Below are positions 27,495 to 36,957 of a stretch of 64,000 nucleotides of DNA, piece by piece. The notes under the pieces were generated by a model, which saw only the letters and a list, made by a program, of their open reading frames with translations, did no database searches and was not told the DNA's origin. How positions within the stretch are numbered: position 1 is the stretch's first letter; every line of letters starts with the position of its first letter. The stretch is taken from the NCBI GenBank assembly GCA_031418215.1, contig JANOXC010000119.1, positions 1-64,000 of the forward strand. Direction: 5' to 3'. This DNA is from JANOXC01 sp031418215. Lineage in GTDB: Bacteria; Bacteroidota; Bacteroidia; AKYH767-A; OLB10. Both the position numbers and the translations under genes were made by a program.

Positions 27495-28205
27495 TTAAGG
27501 CGTCGAAAATGCCACAGGAATAATTTTTCCATTCATCACCGTGTGAGCTTCATTCGCAAAACGGGAAATATATTCAGCCATTTCCTTTGTTGAAACTGAT
27601 GCCTGATACCCTGGAAACGCTTCCTTCAGCATCTCCGTATCCACCGATCCCAGACATAAACAATTACATCTAATATTCGTGGATTTTAATTCTTCTGCAA
27701 TACATTCAGTGATACAGACCAAAGCGGCCTTCGCAGAACTGTAAGCAACAAGACCGGAGAATTTTGTAGCGCCCTGAAAACCACCCATACTGCTGATGTT
27801 GACGATATGTGCTTGTTTTGCATTTTTTAAAAAAGGAAGTAGCTGCTGAACCAGTAACAATGGTGCAATTGCATTAACTTTATAGGAGTTGAAAAGATCG
27901 TTATGTTGAAGATCAGTGAATGGCTTATTGATCAGCAAACCAGCATTGTTGATCAGCACATCTAATGAGGTTATTTTATGTTCTTTTAATAAACCGCTGA
28001 CAGGACTAAAGTCCTGGTCTAATAAATCTAATGTTAAAGTGATTATTTTTCCACCTACCGCTTCGGCCTCCTCTTTCAACAATTGCAACAGCGTTGCATT
28101 GCGTGAAATTGCAATAACATAATACTTATACTCGACAGCCAGTTTTAAAGCCGTCTCCCTGCCAATGCCGCTGCTTGCGCCTGTAATTAATGCTGTTTTA
28201 TTCAT
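27495..28205 (-). CDS. Short-chain dehydrogenase/reductase
   Basis: About 236 residues from the ATG at 28203-28205, which places the dinucleotide motif TGASSGIG at residues 8-15 as usual; a longer start six codons upstream adds LLLIE and is less likely. Further classical SDR landmarks: NNAG, the catalytic Ser in NISSMGG and YSSAK (Tyr-x3-Lys). Cytoplasmic NAD(P)H-dependent reductase of unknown substrate; the close of the protein lacks features of FabG or sepiapterin reductase that I could use to assign one. It is divergent from the small barrel gene at 28333. Confidence 0.85.
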   Translation of the reverse strand: MNKTALITGASSGIGRETALKLAVEYKYYVIAISRNATLLQLLKEEAEAVGGKIITLTLDLLDQDFSPVSGLLKEHKITSLDVLINNAGLLINKPFTDLQHNDLFNSYKVNAIAPLLLVQQLLPFLKNAKQAHIVNISSMGGFQGATKFSGLVAYSSAKAALVCITECIAEELKSTNIRCNCLCLGSVDTEMLKEAFPGYQASVSTKEMAEYISRFANEAHTVMNGKIIPVAFSTP

Positions 28206-28332
28206 TTCTATTAATAATAACAAGCCCCAAATGTAGTTTTAATAGGCGAAAAAACGATTTGCAAAACACATGTATCAGTTACTTCAACAAATCGCCAAAT
28301 AAGTATATTTACCCCCTAACAAATGCCGTTTT

Positions 28333-28905
28333 ATGAGGAATAAAATAATACTATTATCATTGGTTTCAATGTTCTTTTCTATCGATTCTGCCTTAAGTCA
28401 GGAAACGATATACTACCCGGATAACAAGCCTCCTTCTCAGCCCGCTAAGGTTCCTTTTAAGGACAGAATATTTATCAGTCCTGACCTGGGACTTCAATTT
28501 GGAACAGTTACCCTGATTATGTTAGCACCAAAAGTCGGCTATAGAATCACAGAAAAATTCGCAGCAGGGCTCGGCGCATCTTATGTTTACGTAAAAGATA
28601 AAAGTTACCCCGGCTATACTTTTGAGTCAAACACCTATGGCGGGAGTATTTTTGCACAATACCAACTCTTCGAAAGTATCAGGGCCTATTCAGAATATGA
28701 AGTACTTAATCTTGAGATTTATGATCCATACCTGAATAACACCAGACGCGAAAATATTCCAAGTCTTTTAGTTGGTGGAGGTTATTCTCAACAGATAGGT
28801 GGTAACAGCGGTTTTTTTATCATGGCTTTGTATAACCTGCTCGACGGACCAAATTCAATTTACAGCAACCCCGTAATAAGAATTGGATTTAATGTTGGGT
28901 TTTAA
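28333..28905 (+). CDS. Small outer-membrane beta-barrel-like protein
   Basis: A 190-residue exported protein: signal peptide 1-22 (ends SALSQ), a Pro-rich linker (about 27-40), then alternating hydrophobic/aromatic strands (FISPDLGLQFG, LAPKVGYRITEKFAAGLGASYVYV, YGGSIFAQYQLF, AYSEYEVLN, SLLVGGGYSQQIG, FFIMALYNL) and an aromatic C-terminal strand ending RIGFNVGF. This is the pattern of an eight-stranded OmpA/OmpW-like barrel. No partner is evident. A TATATTTA box lies at 28304-28311, 21 bases before the ATG. Confidence 0.8.
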   Translation: MRNKIILLSLVSMFFSIDSALSQETIYYPDNKPPSQPAKVPFKDRIFISPDLGLQFGTVTLIMLAPKVGYRITEKFAAGLGASYVYVKDKSYPGYTFESNTYGGSIFAQYQLFESIRAYSEYEVLNLEIYDPYLNNTRRENIPSLLVGGGYSQQIGGNSGFFIMALYNLLDGPNSIYSNPVIRIGFNVGF

Positions 28906-29069
28906 AACAGCAGCAGTTGAGGGAAATCGGTAAATTTTAACAAGAAAAAGTAAGCAACAACTGTAGAAATTTATAGTTTTCAAAAATCAATCAACAAAAA
29001 TATTCTTCAAACAAAATCAAACTGATTTAAACAATAAACATTAAACCCCAAACTTTAAACCTTAAACTT

Positions 29070-29756
29070 TTAAAACTCTTTCACATCCATATACTGCATA
29101 TGCCTTAATATCCAGCTCTTCTTTTTCTGAATATATAAGCTTGGTTTTGATGCCGACCATTTAATGGGATTGGGAAGTATGGCAGCAATGGCGGCCGCCT
29201 CGCTGTTGTTCAATTTTTTAGCAGGTTTGTGAAAATAATATTGCGATGCAGCTTCCGCTCCATAAATGCCGGGTCCCATTTCAATTACATTAAGGTAAAC
29301 TTCCATGATGCGTTCTTTACTCCATAATATCTCAATAATAAAAGTAAAATAAACCTCAAATCCTTTTCGGATCCAACTTCTCGAAGGCCATAAAAAAACA
29401 TTCTTTGCCGTTTGTTGAGAAATGGTTGAAGCACCTTTTACCTTTTTACCTTTATGCCTTTCATTGTATGCCTGGGCTTTTTCAATGGCTTTTAAATCGA
29501 AACCAAAATGCTCTTCAAAATTCTGGTCTTCTGAAGTAATAACTGCCAACGGCATAAAAGGAGATATTTCTTCCAATGAAACCCAATCCTTTATTAATTT
29601 AGCTTCCTTCCCATCCATCTTCTGTTCTAAAACACGTGCAATCATCAATGGCGTAACCGGAATCGGAACAAAACGAAAAATAATAGTGGACACGACACTT
29701 AAAATAAAAAACCATAAAGCAATTTTCAACAGAACCTTGCCAATTTTCTTAAGCAT
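29070..29756 (-). CDS. mtgA: Monofunctional peptidoglycan glycosyltransferase
   Basis: A 228-residue GT51 enzyme that polymerises lipid II into glycan strands on the outer face of the inner membrane. One N-terminal anchor helix (about residues 10-30) is followed by the GT51 motifs: TSEDQNFEEHFG with catalytic Glu76, GASTISQQTAKN, RKGFEVYFTFIIE, MEVYLNVIEMGPGIYGAEAASQYYF and the closing AAIAAILPNP. The length and lack of a transpeptidase domain fit MtgA and not a class A PBP. It lies 97 bases downstream of purL on the same strand, separated by a direct repeat. Confidence 0.95.
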   Translation of the reverse strand: MLKKIGKVLLKIALWFFILSVVSTIIFRFVPIPVTPLMIARVLEQKMDGKEAKLIKDWVSLEEISPFMPLAVITSEDQNFEEHFGFDLKAIEKAQAYNERHKGKKVKGASTISQQTAKNVFLWPSRSWIRKGFEVYFTFIIEILWSKERIMEVYLNVIEMGPGIYGAEAASQYYFHKPAKKLNNSEAAAIAAILPNPIKWSASKPSLYIQKKKSWILRHMQYMDVKEF

Positions 29757-29791
29757 AAATAAAATTGTATGTTGCTTCTAAATTGATAATT

Positions 29792-29877
29792 AAAATCTGT
29801 GTAATCAGTTAAAATCAAAGGTCATTTTTTAAAATCTGTGTAATCAGTTTAATCAGCTAAAATCAGTGGTCATTTTA
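29792..29877. repeat. Two-copy direct repeat overlapping the 3' end of purL
   Basis: Copy 1 at 29792-29830 and copy 2 at 29831-29877 share AAAATCTGTGTAATCAGTT at the left and AAAATCA(A/G)(A/T)GGTCATTTT at the right; copy 2 has an 8-base extra piece TAATCAGC. Read on the minus strand, copy 2 encodes the last residues of PurL (KMTTDFS) and its stop codon. Confidence 0.8.
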
Positions 29878-32102
29878 TTTGCCAAGGCATTATCATAAGG
29901 CTCCTTGAATTCAGCAATTGAACCAATGTTATTACCATCAATGATAATACTTCCATTTGTCACTTCACCCAAATTAATAAAATCGACATCATCAGCGGCT
30001 AACACTTCCACAAAATCATCCAACTGTTCACTGCTAACAGTAACTACTACCCTGCTTTGTGATTCACCAAATAAGAATGCATCCTTACGAATTTCATCAT
30101 CACAGTCAATGGAAAAACCGAGGTTTCTATGCATGGCACTTTCCAACAAAGTGGTGATCAATCCGCCATCTGAAACATCATGTGCTGATTGAATTAACTG
30201 CTCTCGAATAAGTGATTGTACTGTCTTTTGCACATCAAACTCCTCATCAAGATTTAGATATGGCGCTGGCGAATTTTTAACTCCACAATAAGAAAATAAA
30301 TATTCCGATGCATTAATATCACTATGCGAGGAGCCTATTAAAAAAACATGATCCCCGGCATTTTTAAAATCCAAGGTCATCACTTTACTCTTATCATGTA
30401 CAATGCCCACCATTCCAATTGTTGGTGTTGGAAAAATGGGAACTTCACCAGATTCATTTTTTGACTGATTGTAAAAACTTACATTTCCACCTGTAACCGG
30501 TGTTGCAAATTTCAAACAAGCCTTGCTCATTCCTTTAATGGCATGCACAAACTGCCAATAAACTTCGGGGTTATATGGATTACCAAAATTCAAACAGTTA
30601 GTAACAGCTGATGGATCGCCGCCGGCACAAACAATATTTCTTGCGGCTTCAGCCACTGCAATAGCACATCCCTGTTCTGGATCAGCATGCACATAGCGTG
30701 AATTACAATCAACCGTTAATGCCAATGCTTTATGCGTTCCCCTTACTTCAACTACAGCAGCATCGCTCATTCTATTGGTAGTCATGTTGATTGCTCCAAC
30801 CATGCTGTCGTATTGATTATACACCCAACGTTTAGAACAAATATTCGGATGCGAAATAAGATGCAGCATCACAGCTTTGATATTTTCAGGCTGTTTCACA
30901 CTGTTTAAATCAAATGCCTGATTTTGTTTTATATATAAAGGCTCTTTGTATTCCCTTGTATAAATTGGGGCACCGCCACCTAAAACAAGGCTATCAGCAT
31001 GTACATCAGCAATTAATTCATCATACATATAAAAATGCAACCGCTCGCCATTTGTTACCTCACCTATTTGCGTACAATTTAAATCCCATTTTTCGAAAAC
31101 CTGCTTTACTTCTTGCTCCATTCCTTTCTTCACCACAACAAGCATTCTTTCCTGCGATTCACTCAACAAGATTTCCCAACCTTTCATATTAACCTGACGC
31201 GTTGGTACCTGATTCAAATTGATCTTCATCCCATGCTTACCTTTCGCACTCATTTCAGAAGTGGAACAAATAATACCTGCTGCACCCATATCCTGCATAC
31301 CGATTACTGCACCGGTTTTAATAACTTCTAATGTTGCTTCCAACAATAATTTTTCCATGAATGGATCTCCAACCTGTACTGAAGGAAGGTCTTCGTGTGA
31401 ATGATCATGCAAATCACCGGAAGCAAAAGTGGCACCATGAATACCATCTTTTCCCGTAGAGGAACCTACTATAAAAACAGGATTTCCGGCTCCATAAGAA
31501 ATTGCAGACACTGTTTTCCCTTCTTCAACAAGACCAACAGACATTGCATTCACCAATATGTTAACGTTAAAACAATCATCAAAAAATACTTCACCGCCAA
31601 CGGTAGGAACACCAAATGCATTTCCATAATCGCCAATACCTTTCACCACGCCGCGCATCAGCCATTTGGTACGTTCTAAATCAATATTTCCGAATCGCAA
31701 TGAATTTAATTGCGCTATCGGACGGGCACCCATCGTAAAAATGTCACGATTAATGCCTCCTACACCTGTTGCAGCACCCTGGTAAGGCTCAATTGCAGAA
31801 GGATGATTGTGTGATTCAATCTTGAAAGCGCAAGCCAATCCATCTCCAATAGCAACAAGACCGGCATTTTCCTCTCCTGCTTTAGCCAAAAGATGTGGGC
31901 CATCTTTAGGCAGCGTTTTTAACCAAGAGATGGAGTTTTTGTAAGAACAATGCTCACTCCACATCACAGAATAAATGCTTAATTCTGTAAAATTAGGCGT
32001 GCGGCCGAGGATCTCCTTAATTTTTTCAAACTCCTCATTTAAGAGCCCGAGTTTTGCTGCTGTTTCGAAATTTACTGCCTGATCTTGTGCTGTAAGACTC
32101 AT
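29853..32102 (-). CDS. purL: Phosphoribosylformylglycinamidine synthase II
   Basis: A 749-residue small-type PurL, the ATP-dependent FGAM synthase subunit of purine synthesis; it works with PurQ and PurS, neither of which is in the window. Landmarks: [11 protein letters not shown] with catalytic His51, [24 protein letters not shown] (about residues 93-116), [17 protein letters not shown] and, in the second half, DVSDGGL. The length equals the family's usual 720-750. The last codons and the stop lie within an interspersed direct repeat, so the natural end may have been replaced. It is divergent from the membrane-protein gene at 32280. Confidence 0.97.
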   Translation of the reverse strand: MSLTAQDQAVNFETAAKLGLLNEEFEKIKEILGRTPNFTELSIYSVMWSEHCSYKNSISWLKTLPKDGPHLLAKAGEENAGLVAIGDGLACAFKIESHNHPSAIEPYQGAATGVGGINRDIFTMGARPIAQLNSLRFGNIDLERTKWLMRGVVKGIGDYGNAFGVPTVGGEVFFDDCFNVNILVNAMSVGLVEEGKTVSAISYGAGNPVFIVGSSTGKDGIHGATFASGDLHDHSHEDLPSVQVGDPFMEKLLLEATLEVIKTGAVIGMQDMGAAGIICSTSEMSAKGKHGMKINLNQVPTRQVNMKGWEILLSESQERMLVVVKKGMEQEVKQVFEKWDLNCTQIGEVTNGERLHFYMYDELIADVHADSLVLGGGAPIYTREYKEPLYIKQNQAFDLNSVKQPENIKAVMLHLISHPNICSKRWVYNQYDSMVGAINMTTNRMSDAAVVEVRGTHKALALTVDCNSRYVHADPEQGCAIAVAEAARNIVCAGGDPSAVTNCLNFGNPYNPEVYWQFVHAIKGMSKACLKFATPVTGGNVSFYNQSKNESGEVPIFPTPTIGMVGIVHDKSKVMTLDFKNAGDHVFLIGSSHSDINASEYLFSYCGVKNSPAPYLNLDEEFDVQKTVQSLIREQLIQSAHDVSDGGLITTLLESAMHRNLGFSIDCDDEIRKDAFLFGESQSRVVVTVSSEQLDDFVEVLAADDVDFINLGEVTNGSIIIDGNNIGSIAEFKEPYDNALANKMTTDFS

Positions 32103-32254
32103 AGAATGACTAGATTACTATTAATTATGTTAGTTAATTATTGATGGAAAAGTCCAATTCGTTTTTCCACAGATTGAAGCTGTCAGCAGAGACAATTCAC
32201 CTGCAAAAATAGCTTTTCTAAACGCCAACAAAAGCTTTGTTGAAAGAAAGATGA

Positions 32255-32262
32255 TACCTTTG
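32255..32262 (+). promoter_or_regulatory. Bacteroidota -7 box (TACCTTTG)
   Basis: Matches TAnnTTTG exactly, 17 bases before the start of the membrane-protein gene at 32280. A TTTG at 32236-32239 could be the -33 element but the spacing of 15 is shorter than usual. Confidence 0.4.
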
Positions 32263-32279
32263 GCTTCTTACACCAAATT

Positions 32280-33587
32280 ATGCTTGAAACCGCACTATCA
32301 ATCGGTTATATTAGTTTCTTTTTTTGGATCATCGGCAAATCTTCTTTTTTCCAAACCAATGAAGTTTCAAAGAAGTCTTTTAAATGGCTATTTCTTCTGA
32401 AACTAGCAGCAGGTTTTGCGCTCTTTTTGGTTTACACACGCTTTTATCCCGATAGAAAATATGCTGATATTTTCAGATACTATGACGATAGCGGAATAAT
32501 ATTTAAGTCAGCATTTTCAAAGCCTTTTGATTTCTTCCGTATGCTGACAGGCTATCATCAAAACGACAAGGACCTGATGGTATATTACAATGCCATGCAC
32601 AACTGGTTTAACAGTGAAATGGTTTTTAATGATGCAAGGACAATGATTCGGCTAAATGTATTATTCCGTTTTTTTAGTGTTGGCACCTATTATCCACACG
32701 GTATTTTCTTTTGTTTTATGGCGTTTACTGGTCTAACAGGATTGTTTAAAGTTGCTGCAAAAGAAATTAAAGAAAGAAATATACTTTTGCTACTGGCAAT
32801 ATTTTGTATGCCCTCTGTATTATTCTGGACATCAGGTGTAATTAAAGAATCCTTTCTGGTATTTGCCATCGGACTGATGATATATTTCGTAAACAGCATT
32901 GTTGAAAAACAGGGTAATAACATCAAAAACATTATTGGTGCAGCAGTAAGCATGTTTTGTTTGTTGAATATTAAATCATATGTCTTTTTTGCGTTACTTC
33001 CCGGACTCGTGGCTTATTTTTGGGTTAAGAAATACAGCAATAAAGCGTTTTGGAAATTTTCATTCGTTCATCTTTTATATCTCATTACTTTATATAATCT
33101 CTCAACTTCCTTTACACATCATCCTGTCCCTCAATTGCTGGCAGATAAGCAACAGGAGTTTAACAACCTGGCTCAAAAAGAACAGGCTAAAAGTTTAATT
33201 CATCTTCCGGAAATTAAACCTGAATTAGCAAGTGTATTGCACAATGCACCAAATGCATTTATTGTAACTCTTTTAAGACCTCACTTATTGGAAGCACATA
33301 ATAGTATGATGTTGCTTTCCGCAATAGAAAATCTTCTGATCTTTTTGTTGATTTTAATTAATCTGCTACTTCTTTTAAAAAGGAAGATTAATAATTTAAG
33401 TATTACTCCCATAATATTACTATCTATTTTTTTTGTCATCATTACCTTCTGCCTGATTGGACTTGTAACACCTGTTTTAGGAGCAGTTGTACGGTATAAG
33501 GTTGCTGCATTACCCTTTTTAATGCTGCTGTTATTTTACCAGGAAAGATGGAAAAAACCATTGAAATTGTTTACTCCAAATAAATAA
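32280..33587 (+). CDS. Polytopic membrane protein, paralogue 1 of a tandem pair
   Basis: A 435-residue inner-membrane protein with about ten hydrophobic segments and a polar loop around residues 275-325. No family that I can name; topology and size resemble Wzy/EpsG-type polysaccharide polymerases. Landmarks shared with its neighbour: KLAAGFALFLVYTRFYPD near 40, PSVLFWTSGVIKES near 180, KSYVFFALLPGLVAYF near 236, a TLLRPHLLE..SAIEN segment near 322-345 and TPVLGAVVRYK near 400. The conserved Lys-Glu, Arg-Pro and Val-Arg pairs inside an otherwise hydrophobic protein suggest an active or ligand-binding site. Stop codon and next ATG are 5 bases apart, so the two are co-transcribed. Confidence 0.8.
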   Translation: MLETALSIGYISFFFWIIGKSSFFQTNEVSKKSFKWLFLLKLAAGFALFLVYTRFYPDRKYADIFRYYDDSGIIFKSAFSKPFDFFRMLTGYHQNDKDLMVYYNAMHNWFNSEMVFNDARTMIRLNVLFRFFSVGTYYPHGIFFCFMAFTGLTGLFKVAAKEIKERNILLLLAIFCMPSVLFWTSGVIKESFLVFAIGLMIYFVNSIVEKQGNNIKNIIGAAVSMFCLLNIKSYVFFALLPGLVAYFWVKKYSNKAFWKFSFVHLLYLITLYNLSTSFTHHPVPQLLADKQQEFNNLAQKEQAKSLIHLPEIKPELASVLHNAPNAFIVTLLRPHLLEAHNSMMLLSAIENLLIFLLILINLLLLLKRKINNLSITPIILLSIFFVIITFCLIGLVTPVLGAVVRYKVAALPFLMLLLFYQERWKKPLKLFTPNK

Positions 33588-33592
33588 AACAA

Positions 33593-34873
33593 ATGGAATG
33601 GATGCTTTTTATATTTTACTTTCTACTATTTCTCTACCTATTAAAGAAATGGAACTTTTTTAATAACACGTTACAATTTCCACTATTAGCTGCTATTTTT
33701 ATTATTAAAATTGCTGCAGGAGCATTTATAGCTTTTATATATAGTCATTTTTATAAGGATGGCGATACTTATAGCTTAATGAAAGATGTAAACCTCATTT
33801 TTGGCACACTTTCAAATAACCCATCGATTTACTTCCAATTTATCACAGGTCTGGAAATTGATAAGGATGCTTTTTCATATTATTATCAGCATTTTAAATC
33901 CATTAATGTAATTGATTTTAATAAGTCTTTCAAAGACCCTTTGATTATGTTAAGATTCAATTCCTTTTTATGCATTTTCACATTTGGCTATTATTATGTG
34001 CAATTACTTTTCATGTGTTTATTTTCTATGATAGGACTGACAGCCTTGTATAAAACCGCTTTAAAAATTTCCGGTTGCAATGAATGGTTATTAATTACTG
34101 CTTGTTTCGGTATTCCATCAGTGTTGGCATGGGGATCATCAGTATTAAAGGAACCTATGATACTTTTCTTATTGGGAACAATGATTTTTAGCTTTTACAA
34201 TTGGCTGGGTGAAGGAAAAAAAACAAACGGTTTCCTTTTTATTGCAACAGGATTACTGCTCTTCGGAATGAAACCGTACATAGCAATTAGTTTGTTACCT
34301 GGTATGGTGGCATGGTGGATTTATTCGAAAAGAAAAAATCATCTCACATTAACTATTCTGGCAACTTACCTGTTGTTCTTTCTAGGAGCAATCATACTAA
34401 GTAATATTAGTATCAGATTAAACATCTTCCGCCTTCTTAATGATCAGCAGATTATTTATATGAAGAATGCAGTATTTTATCCAGCCAATAGTTTGGTAGA
34501 ACTTATTCCTTTCGCTCCAAGCCCTGTTAGTGTTGTAAGAAGAATCCCCGATGGATTATTAATGTCATTAACAAGACCTTATTTTAGCGAATGCAAAAAC
34601 AAACTGCAACAATTATCCGCTTTGGAAAACTGGATGATACTGGCATTTATAGGTTTTCTACTGTTTAAGTTAGATATTAAGAAATTACACGCAAATCCAT
34701 TAGCTCAACTTTCAATCATTTCAGGCCTTCTTATTTTAGTGATTGCTGCATACACAACACCTGTGTTGGGAACACTTGTCAGGATTAAAATGCCCGGTGT
34801 TTTACTATTACTATTTGGCTTGGCTGCAGGCAGTAAAATTTCTAAAATCAACTTCACAAAAGCAATAAAATGA
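33593..34873 (+). CDS. Polytopic membrane protein, paralogue 2 of a tandem pair
   Basis: A 426-residue membrane protein aligned along its length with the preceding gene: KIAAGAFIAFIYSHFYKDGD near 41, PSVLAWGSSVLKEP near 178, KPYIAISLLPGMVAWW near 226, SLTRPYF..LSALENW near 322-340 and TPVLGTLVRIK near 389. Identity is low but the order and spacing of motifs are retained, so the pair came from an old duplication. A short acidic motif DGDTY (about 62-66) follows the first helices. Function unknown; glycan polymerase or glycosyltransferase-like activity is a guess from topology. It is followed after 45 bases by the amino-acid permease. Confidence 0.8.
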   Translation: MEWMLFIFYFLLFLYLLKKWNFFNNTLQFPLLAAIFIIKIAAGAFIAFIYSHFYKDGDTYSLMKDVNLIFGTLSNNPSIYFQFITGLEIDKDAFSYYYQHFKSINVIDFNKSFKDPLIMLRFNSFLCIFTFGYYYVQLLFMCLFSMIGLTALYKTALKISGCNEWLLITACFGIPSVLAWGSSVLKEPMILFLLGTMIFSFYNWLGEGKKTNGFLFIATGLLLFGMKPYIAISLLPGMVAWWIYSKRKNHLTLTILATYLLFFLGAIILSNISIRLNIFRLLNDQQIIYMKNAVFYPANSLVELIPFAPSPVSVVRRIPDGLLMSLTRPYFSECKNKLQQLSALENWMILAFIGFLLFKLDIKKLHANPLAQLSIISGLLILVIAAYTTPVLGTLVRIKMPGVLLLLFGLAAGSKISKINFTKAIK

Positions 34874-34918
34874 CATTATGCTATTTTAGTTTTACTTTGT
34901 AAACAGCAACCATCTCCT

Positions 34919-36865
34919 ATGAACCTATTTCGCAAAAAATCAGTACAGTCTATTTTAGACCGCGTTTCAAAGGATGAATCAGGGTCAACCCATAAATTAA
35001 GTAAACATTTAGGTGTACGCGATTTAACAGCGATGGGCATTGCTGCTATTATTGGTGCAGGTATTTTTAGCACAATAGGACAGGCTAGTGCTGATGGAGG
35101 CCCGGGAGTCGTTTTATTGTTTTTATTTACTGCTGTCGCTTGTAGTTTCGCAGCCTTTTGTTATGCTGAATTTGCCAGTATGGTCCCCGTTTCAGGAAGT
35201 GCCTATACCTATTCCTATGTTGCGTTTGGTGAAATGTTAGCATGGATCATTGGATGGGCTTTAATAATGGAATATGGAATCGGAAATATTACTGTTGCAA
35301 TATCTTGGAGTGATTATTTTACCGGTTTGTTAGAGATTATACGAATACCACCTATTTGCCCAAATGGAATTCATTTACCGGCATGGTCAACAATGGATTT
35401 TTTGTCTGCACACAATGGTTATAAAAAGGCAGACCTTCTTATGCATAGTGGTAAGCCATTTAATAGTCTTGATTCAAATCTGCAAACAGCTTTTATTGCC
35501 TGGACAACTGCTCCAACTTTAGGTTTTTTCCATTTTGTTGCCGACATCCCTGCATTACTCATCATCATTTTCATAACCGGTTTGGTTTACAGAGGAATTA
35601 AAGAATCAAAAAATGCAACCAATGTAATGGTGATTGTAAAATTGTCAATAGTACTATTGGTGATTGCCGTTGGTGTTTTTTATGTAGACACTTCCAATTG
35701 GAATCCATTTTTACCCAATGGAATTTCAGGTGTACTGAAAGGAGTTTCCGCCGTGTTCTTCGCTTACATCGGATTTGATGCTATTTCCACTACAGCTGAG
35801 GAATGTAAAAACCCTCAACGCGATCTGCCTCGTGGTATGATGTGGGCCATCATTATATGCACCTTTTTATATATCGTTATTGCGCTGGTGCTTACCGGAA
35901 TGGTTAAGTACAATTTACTAGCCGTTGGCGACCCGCTGGCATTTGTATTCCACAAATTAAATCTAACCTGGATGAGCGGCATCATTGCAGTTAGTGCAAT
36001 CTTTGCGATGGCCAGTGTATTATTAGTTTTCCAGTTGGGACAACCGCGCATCTGGATGAGTATGAGCCGTGATGGTCTATTACCTAAACAATTTGCAAAA
36101 GTTCATCCTAAATTTCACACTCCATCCTTTGCTACAATTGTAACAGGATTTGTTGTTGCTGTACCGGCTCTGTTTTTAAATTTAACTATTGTTACTGACT
36201 TATGCAGTATTGGAACTTTATTCGCCTTTGTACTTGTATGCGGTGGCGTACTCATGCTACAAAATAAAAAAGACTTGCCTCGCGGAAAATTTCGCACTCC
36301 TTATTTCAATGGTGCTATTTTTATTCCGCTCCTTTCAATAACAATTTTGCTTTATCTATTTAATTTTCAGCGTACCTCGGTAACCGATTTTATTTTGAAT
36401 AAACCAGTTCCGATTAACAGCAGTAAACTGGTATCCATAATGGATAAAAATGAAATTGATCAGTTAAAATTATATATAATTTCAAATGATAAGGAAGGTC
36501 TGCTTGAGGCAGGCAACGATGTAGAAGCTTACATCACCTCCATGCAAGCCGATCAGTTTTCATCATTTGTATACAAGGCCAAAATCGATCCTGATAAATT
36601 AACCAGCAAAGGATGGCAACTATTTAAATACAAAATTCCTATGTGGATATTTATTATCGTTTGCTTGGTGCTTACTGTACTTTCAATATTAAATAAATTA
36701 TCCGTCATCCCTGTTTTAGGAGTAGTCAGTTGCCTATATATGATGGCGCAGATTGAATTAAAAAACTGGATTGGATTTACCATATGGTTAATTATTGGTC
36801 TGCTAATTTATTTCTTATATAGTTACAAAAACAGCAAGTTAAATATTCAACAAAGTGGTAGTTGA
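34919..36865 (+). CDS. APC-superfamily amino-acid permease (cationic amino-acid transporter type)
   Basis: A 648-residue inner-membrane transporter. The N-terminal Lys-rich tail and the motif GIAAIIGAGIFSTIGQA (about residues 41-57) are the TM1 substrate-binding unwound helix of the APC fold; AFGEMLAWIIGWALIMEYGIG and FFAYIGFDAISTTAEECKNPQRDLP (TM6 and the following conserved loop) match the CAT/YfnA group. About 13-14 hydrophobic segments. An extra hydrophilic piece of about 85 residues (485-570) sits between two C-terminal helices and is not part of the common CAT core. Substrate probably a neutral or cationic amino acid, not decidable here. A TTACTTTG string occurs 20 bases before the ATG. 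Confidence 0.9.
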   Translation: MNLFRKKSVQSILDRVSKDESGSTHKLSKHLGVRDLTAMGIAAIIGAGIFSTIGQASADGGPGVVLLFLFTAVACSFAAFCYAEFASMVPVSGSAYTYSYVAFGEMLAWIIGWALIMEYGIGNITVAISWSDYFTGLLEIIRIPPICPNGIHLPAWSTMDFLSAHNGYKKADLLMHSGKPFNSLDSNLQTAFIAWTTAPTLGFFHFVADIPALLIIIFITGLVYRGIKESKNATNVMVIVKLSIVLLVIAVGVFYVDTSNWNPFLPNGISGVLKGVSAVFFAYIGFDAISTTAEECKNPQRDLPRGMMWAIIICTFLYIVIALVLTGMVKYNLLAVGDPLAFVFHKLNLTWMSGIIAVSAIFAMASVLLVFQLGQPRIWMSMSRDGLLPKQFAKVHPKFHTPSFATIVTGFVVAVPALFLNLTIVTDLCSIGTLFAFVLVCGGVLMLQNKKDLPRGKFRTPYFNGAIFIPLLSITILLYLFNFQRTSVTDFILNKPVPINSSKLVSIMDKNEIDQLKLYIISNDKEGLLEAGNDVEAYITSMQADQFSSFVYKAKIDPDKLTSKGWQLFKYKIPMWIFIIVCLVLTVLSILNKLSVIPVLGVVSCLYMMAQIELKNWIGFTIWLIIGLLIYFLYSYKNSKLNIQQSGS

Positions 36866-36957
36866 AATTGCCAATTCCAGTTTAAAAAAATAATTTCAAA
36901 CCACTTAACTGTCAAACTAAAAACCAGAAACTTTAAACCTTAAACCTTTAAACTTAA

